Source: Trichoplax adhaerens (taxonomy: Eukaryota > Placozoa > Uniplacotomia > Trichoplacea > Trichoplacidae). Taken from it: DNA of 64,000 bases. Shown here in pieces: positions 60,901 to 64,000 of the stretch. How positions within the stretch are numbered: position 1 is the first letter of the stretch; every line of letters starts with the position of its first letter. The translations under genes were made by a program, and so were the position numbers. The notes beneath the pieces were generated by a model. That model was not told the origin of the DNA. It made no database searches and saw nothing but the letters and a program-made list of their open reading frames with translations. The stretch lies in the NCBI RefSeq assembly GCF_000150275.1, contig NW_002060956.1:866280-930279 (forward strand), written 5' to 3'.

Positions 60901-61019
60901 ACATAAAGATGAAAAACAACCTTGACTGTACTGTACGCGCTGCAACCATATCGTATGATCTCTCATGGCGTATCATACGCTAGGCTGAATGTATTGTCTG
61001 CTCTGCTTCGTCCCTGATA
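57971..61019. other. Gene-poor region with GTAC palindromes
   Basis: Includes a dense alternating CTGTACAGTAC tract at about 58271-58360 and smaller ones at 58018-58055 and 58870-58895. Open frames such as 58363-58644 (minus) and 58842-59051 (plus) have no domain or splice support. I see no RNA gene. Confidence 0.45.
58271..58360. repeat. Dense self-complementary CTGTACAGTAC tract
   Basis: Nearly 90 bp built from TGTAC and CAGTAC pentamer-like units, including (ACTGT)n and (GTACT)n runs that are palindromic in several registers. It could form a stable hairpin and is likely to be length-polymorphic. Confidence 0.8.
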
Positions 61020-61700
61020 TTGAACCGTTGCGGTACGATAGCAACGACTTGACGGTACGTACGGTAGACGCAATTTCTGATTGACTTGACACTGTACGAA
61101 CTTGTTGGTCAAGCGTTGCAGTACTGTATTGTCGGGACCGTCCTGGATCCGGTACGGTAGCACGGTAGACGCAATTTCTGATTGACTTGACAGTGTACGA
61201 ACTTGTTGGTCAACCGTTGCAGACGGTACGTACGGTTGACGCAATGGATGATTGACGCAACACTGTACGAACTTGTTGGTCAACTGTTGCAGTACTGTCG
61301 GGACCGTACTGGATCCGGTACCAACCAACGACTCGACGGTACGTACGGTTGACGCAATAGATGATTGACTTGACACTATACGAAGTTGTTGGTCTGCCAC
61401 TGTCGGGACCGTACTGGATCCGGTACCAACCAACGACTCGACGGTAAGTACGGTTGACGCAATGGATGATTGACACAATGCTGTACGAACTTATTGGTCA
61501 ACCGTTGCAGTACTGTCGGGACCGTACTGGAACCGGTACGGTAGCACGGTAGACCCAATGGATGATTGACACAATACTGTGTACTGTACCAACTTCTTGG
61601 TCAACCGTTCCAGTACTATCGGGACCGTACTGGAGCCGGTACCAACCAACGACTGGACTGTAGACGGTAGACACAATGGTGATTGACACAATAGCAACTT
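61020..61700. repeat. Irregular tandem array, 70-115-bp spacing, about 6 copies
   Basis: The landmark gaacttgttggtca and variants occurs at about 61098, 61199, 61269, 61382, 61487 and 61589. Each is followed by gttgcagtactgtcgggacc, ggatccggtac and gacgcaatggatgattgac blocks in varying combinations. It is GC-richer than its surroundings. The long minus-strand frames here (up to 171 codons, repetitive Thr-Val-Pro and Ser-Ile) are translations of the satellite and are not genes. Confidence 0.88.
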
Positions 61701-62530
61701 GTTCGTGTTGACAAGTCTATTGTATAGCACACGACTCGTCGTTATTCAGCCTCAATCAATGACTCAGTCCATTTTATTGAATGTTATTGTTGTACGCTTT
61801 TTATGTAGCCAATAGTGATGTTGAATTCTGTTCTGGTTATCATCACTTGCAGTCAGTAGATGTATGCGACTAAGGTTAACGTTTCATTCTTGCAGAGTGG
61901 ACATTCTTGACTTACTGATCCAACTTACCCATGACGAGAAGACTTGAGCTGCAATAGCATCAATTAATTGTTGAGAAAAATTGTTATTACAGCCATTCAA
62001 GTTGATATTGTACAACTGGACGCGTAGAATATAGCAAGGGATAGTCGGTCTTTTGAATCGACACCAACAATCATTTCAACACGAGTTCGTCTTGAAATTG
62101 AGATCGCTGACATTGCTCCAATCCAATAGACGTCTACGGAGTGGATGTAAGTCATCATTCATTGATATCTTGTCCGATATTCTACTGTACAGGATAGGCA
62201 GGATGATAGTCAATCATAGTTAGTGAATTGGCTTACAATACAAATTGCCTTTGGATGTCATTCTTGAATGGATCAAATCAACTCAAGATTATACAAGACG
62301 TCATTCACTTGCATTAAAACGTAGTCCAAAGTAATTGCAAATGGAGAGAATAGCAACTAGTTCGTCGTGCATCCTTTTCAATTTTGTTTTTTTGGGGGGG
62401 GGGGTTTTGTTTTGTTTGCTTATCATCAAGATTGTCTTGTCTTACAATATTGTAAGGTCTTAATCAATTCATTTCCATTGACTAGTTTGCTGTAGACAAG
62501 ATTGATATATAAATTACAATTATCGACGAG
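61701..62530. other. Upstream flank of beta-arrestin
   Basis: About 830 bp containing the arrestin promoter and 5' UTR. It includes a poly-T/poly-G run at 62384-62403. A TATATAA-like sequence occurs near 62506-62512, 20-25 bp before the start codon, probably too close to be the TATA box for this ATG. Nothing else is supported. Confidence 0.4.
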
Positions 62531-64000
62531 ATGGCGGATGCGGCTAATAAACCAACGACTGAAAATAATAACGAAGATGCATCGAAAAAAGCTGGTACTA
62601 GGTAAGATAGATAGTTTTTGGGAGACAGTAAAAAATAGACATGTCGATCAACGTTACATGTGCACTAGTATTGTTGTCTACATATCTTTGATCAGAATGA
62701 AGCGTTGTCATTCATCCATTTCACTACACACAATTGAACTTTCATCTTGATCATGATTGTCAAAATTGCTGTCAGTAATATTTAGACCTTACCATACTAT
62801 TTCATATTGATAACTCTCTTTTAAAATGTTCAACTTATATATTGCTAAGAGTAGTATTTAGACCTTACCATACTAGTTCATATTGATAACTCTTTTAAAA
62901 TGTTCAACTTATATATTGCTAAGAGTAGTATTTAGACCTTACCATACTAGTTCATATTGATAACTCTCTTTTAAAATGTTCAACTTATATATTGCTAAGA
63001 GTAGTATTTAGACCTTACCATACTAGTTCATATTGATAACTCTCTTTTAAAATGTTCAACTTATATATTGCTAAGAGTAGTATTTAGACCTTACCATACT
63101 AGTTCATATTGATAACTCTCTTTCAAAATGTTCAACTTATATATTGCTAAGAGTAGTATTTAGACCTTACCATACTAGTTCATATTGATAACTCTCTTTC
63201 AAAATGTTCAACTTATATATTGCTAAGAGTAGTACTTAGACCTTACCATACTAGTTCATATTGATAACTCTCTTTTAAAATGTTCAACTTATATATTGCT
63301 AAGAGTAGTATTTGTAAATGTTCAACTTATATATTGCTAAGAGTAGTATTTAGACCTTACCATACTAGTTCATATTGATAACTCTCTTTTAAAATGTTCC
63401 AACTTATAATGAATAAATACCTTATTGCTTACAGTAATATTTAGACCTTACCATACTAGTTCATATTAATAACTCTCTTTTAAAATGTTCCAACTTATAA
63501 TGAATAAATACCTTATTGCTTAGTAAAGTAATATTTAGACCTTACCATACTAGTTCATATTAATAACTCTCTTTTAAAATGTTCCAACTTATAATGAATA
63601 AATACCTTATTGCTTACAGTAATATTTAGACCTTACCATACTAGTTCATATTGATAACTCTCTTTTAAAATATTCCAACTTACAATGAGTAAAAATTGCA
63701 CTTCAATTTGCAATATCAAAATAAAATAAAAAATTACTCATCATCATCATCTTGATCAATTTTGCTACTTCGAAAATGTTTTAATTTGCCAATATCACTT
63801 TATATTTATTACTAATAGAGTTTTTAAGAAAAGTAGTCCAAATGGCAAGGTACGTAAGTTATCTATCTTCATTTAAAATGAATATCCATTGAAATACTAT
63901 CTTCTATTTTTCCTATCAAAATAACAACAATGTTGATCGAATATTTTTGCATCATTCCATTACAACTCTACCATCAAACGAGTACATATATAGCAACGAA
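62531..64000 (+). CDS. ARRB: Beta-arrestin, 5' end only (cut by window edge)
   Basis: Two coding exons are visible: 62531-62601 and 63819-63849, joined in phase across a 1.2-kb intron, with a GTACGTAAG donor after the second. The first exon gives MADAANKPTTENNNEDASKK plus AGT. The junction codon is Arg and exon 2 gives VFKKSSPNGK, the invariant start of the arrestin N-domain, where TRVFKKxSPNGK leads into the first beta-strand. Arrestins bind phosphorylated G-protein-coupled receptors, uncouple them from G proteins and link them to clathrin and AP-2. Compared with vertebrate beta-arrestins the N-terminus is about 17-18 residues longer, polar and acidic. The rest of the gene lies beyond the window. 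Visual versus beta-type cannot be told from this segment. Confidence 0.85.
62770..63680 (+). repeat. Minisatellite in arrestin intron 1, 76-bp unit with a longer variant
   Basis: The landmark tttagaccttaccatacta recurs at about 62781, 62857, 62931, 63007 and onward in steps of 74-76 bp, nearly identical through about 63300. One copy is partial (about 63310). From about 63400 the unit changes to a longer form of about 95-105 bp with an inserted aatgaataaataccttattg block, present three or four times. All lies inside the intron between arrestin exons 1 and 2. Confidence 0.95.

Noticed and set aside
60963-61730. Minus-strand open frames of up to 171 codons with Thr-Val-Pro and Ser-Ile repeats
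   Set aside because: They are translations of the irregular satellite, overlap one another in several frames, and show no start or splice context.

Overview
The window is intron-rich, AT-rich animal nuclear DNA. It carries eight recognisable eukaryotic genes, seven complete and one cut by the right edge. Most introns are about 60-250 bp, with a few of 0.9-2.8 kb, and splice sites are canonical GT/AG. Very high intron counts (RB1-type gene 32 exons, SMC4 31), about one gene per 8 kb and the animal-type gene set (beta-arrestin, RB1-type pocket protein, ANKMY1) suggest an early-branching animal. A placozoan (Trichoplax-like) is my best guess; a sponge is the main alternative. That assignment is inference, because no taxon-diagnostic locus is present. 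I traced every exon by hand, and reading phase is consistent across every junction in all seven complete genes.

Layout: 1336-7901 (-) ANKMY1 (MORN repeats, ankyrin repeats, MYND finger). 9554-13518 (-) a Vac1/Pep7/rabenosyn-like endosomal protein with two FYVE fingers. 13.5-19.7 kb gene-poor DNA with GTAC-palindrome clusters and a duplicated membrane-segment candidate. 19715-25640 (+) a full-length retinoblastoma-family protein. 27.1-28.2 kb a tandem array. 29181-35396 (+) eIF4A. 37268-39053 (+) the AP-1 sigma subunit. 40844-48725 (-) condensin subunit SMC4. 51971-52352 (-) a small two-exon secreted precursor whose C-terminus has an inhibitor-cystine-knot cysteine pattern. 52.4-62.5 kb gene-poor, repeat-rich DNA (a 101-bp array, an irregular 70-115-bp array, GTAC palindromes). 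62531 to the edge (+) the 5' end of a beta-arrestin, with a 76-bp array in its first intron.

The genes are not an operon and do not form one pathway; they are independent transcription units on both strands. Two serve endosome/Golgi membrane traffic (FYVE protein, AP1S), two serve cell-cycle or chromosome control (RB, SMC4), one translation (eIF4A), one receptor desensitisation and endocytosis (arrestin), one probably ciliary or scaffolding functions (ANKMY1), and one is probably secreted (cystine-knot peptide). The most novel-looking items are the cystine-knot precursor and the two-FYVE architecture in an animal genome. Four unrelated minisatellites and widespread self-complementary TACTGTAC-type sequence fill the non-coding space.
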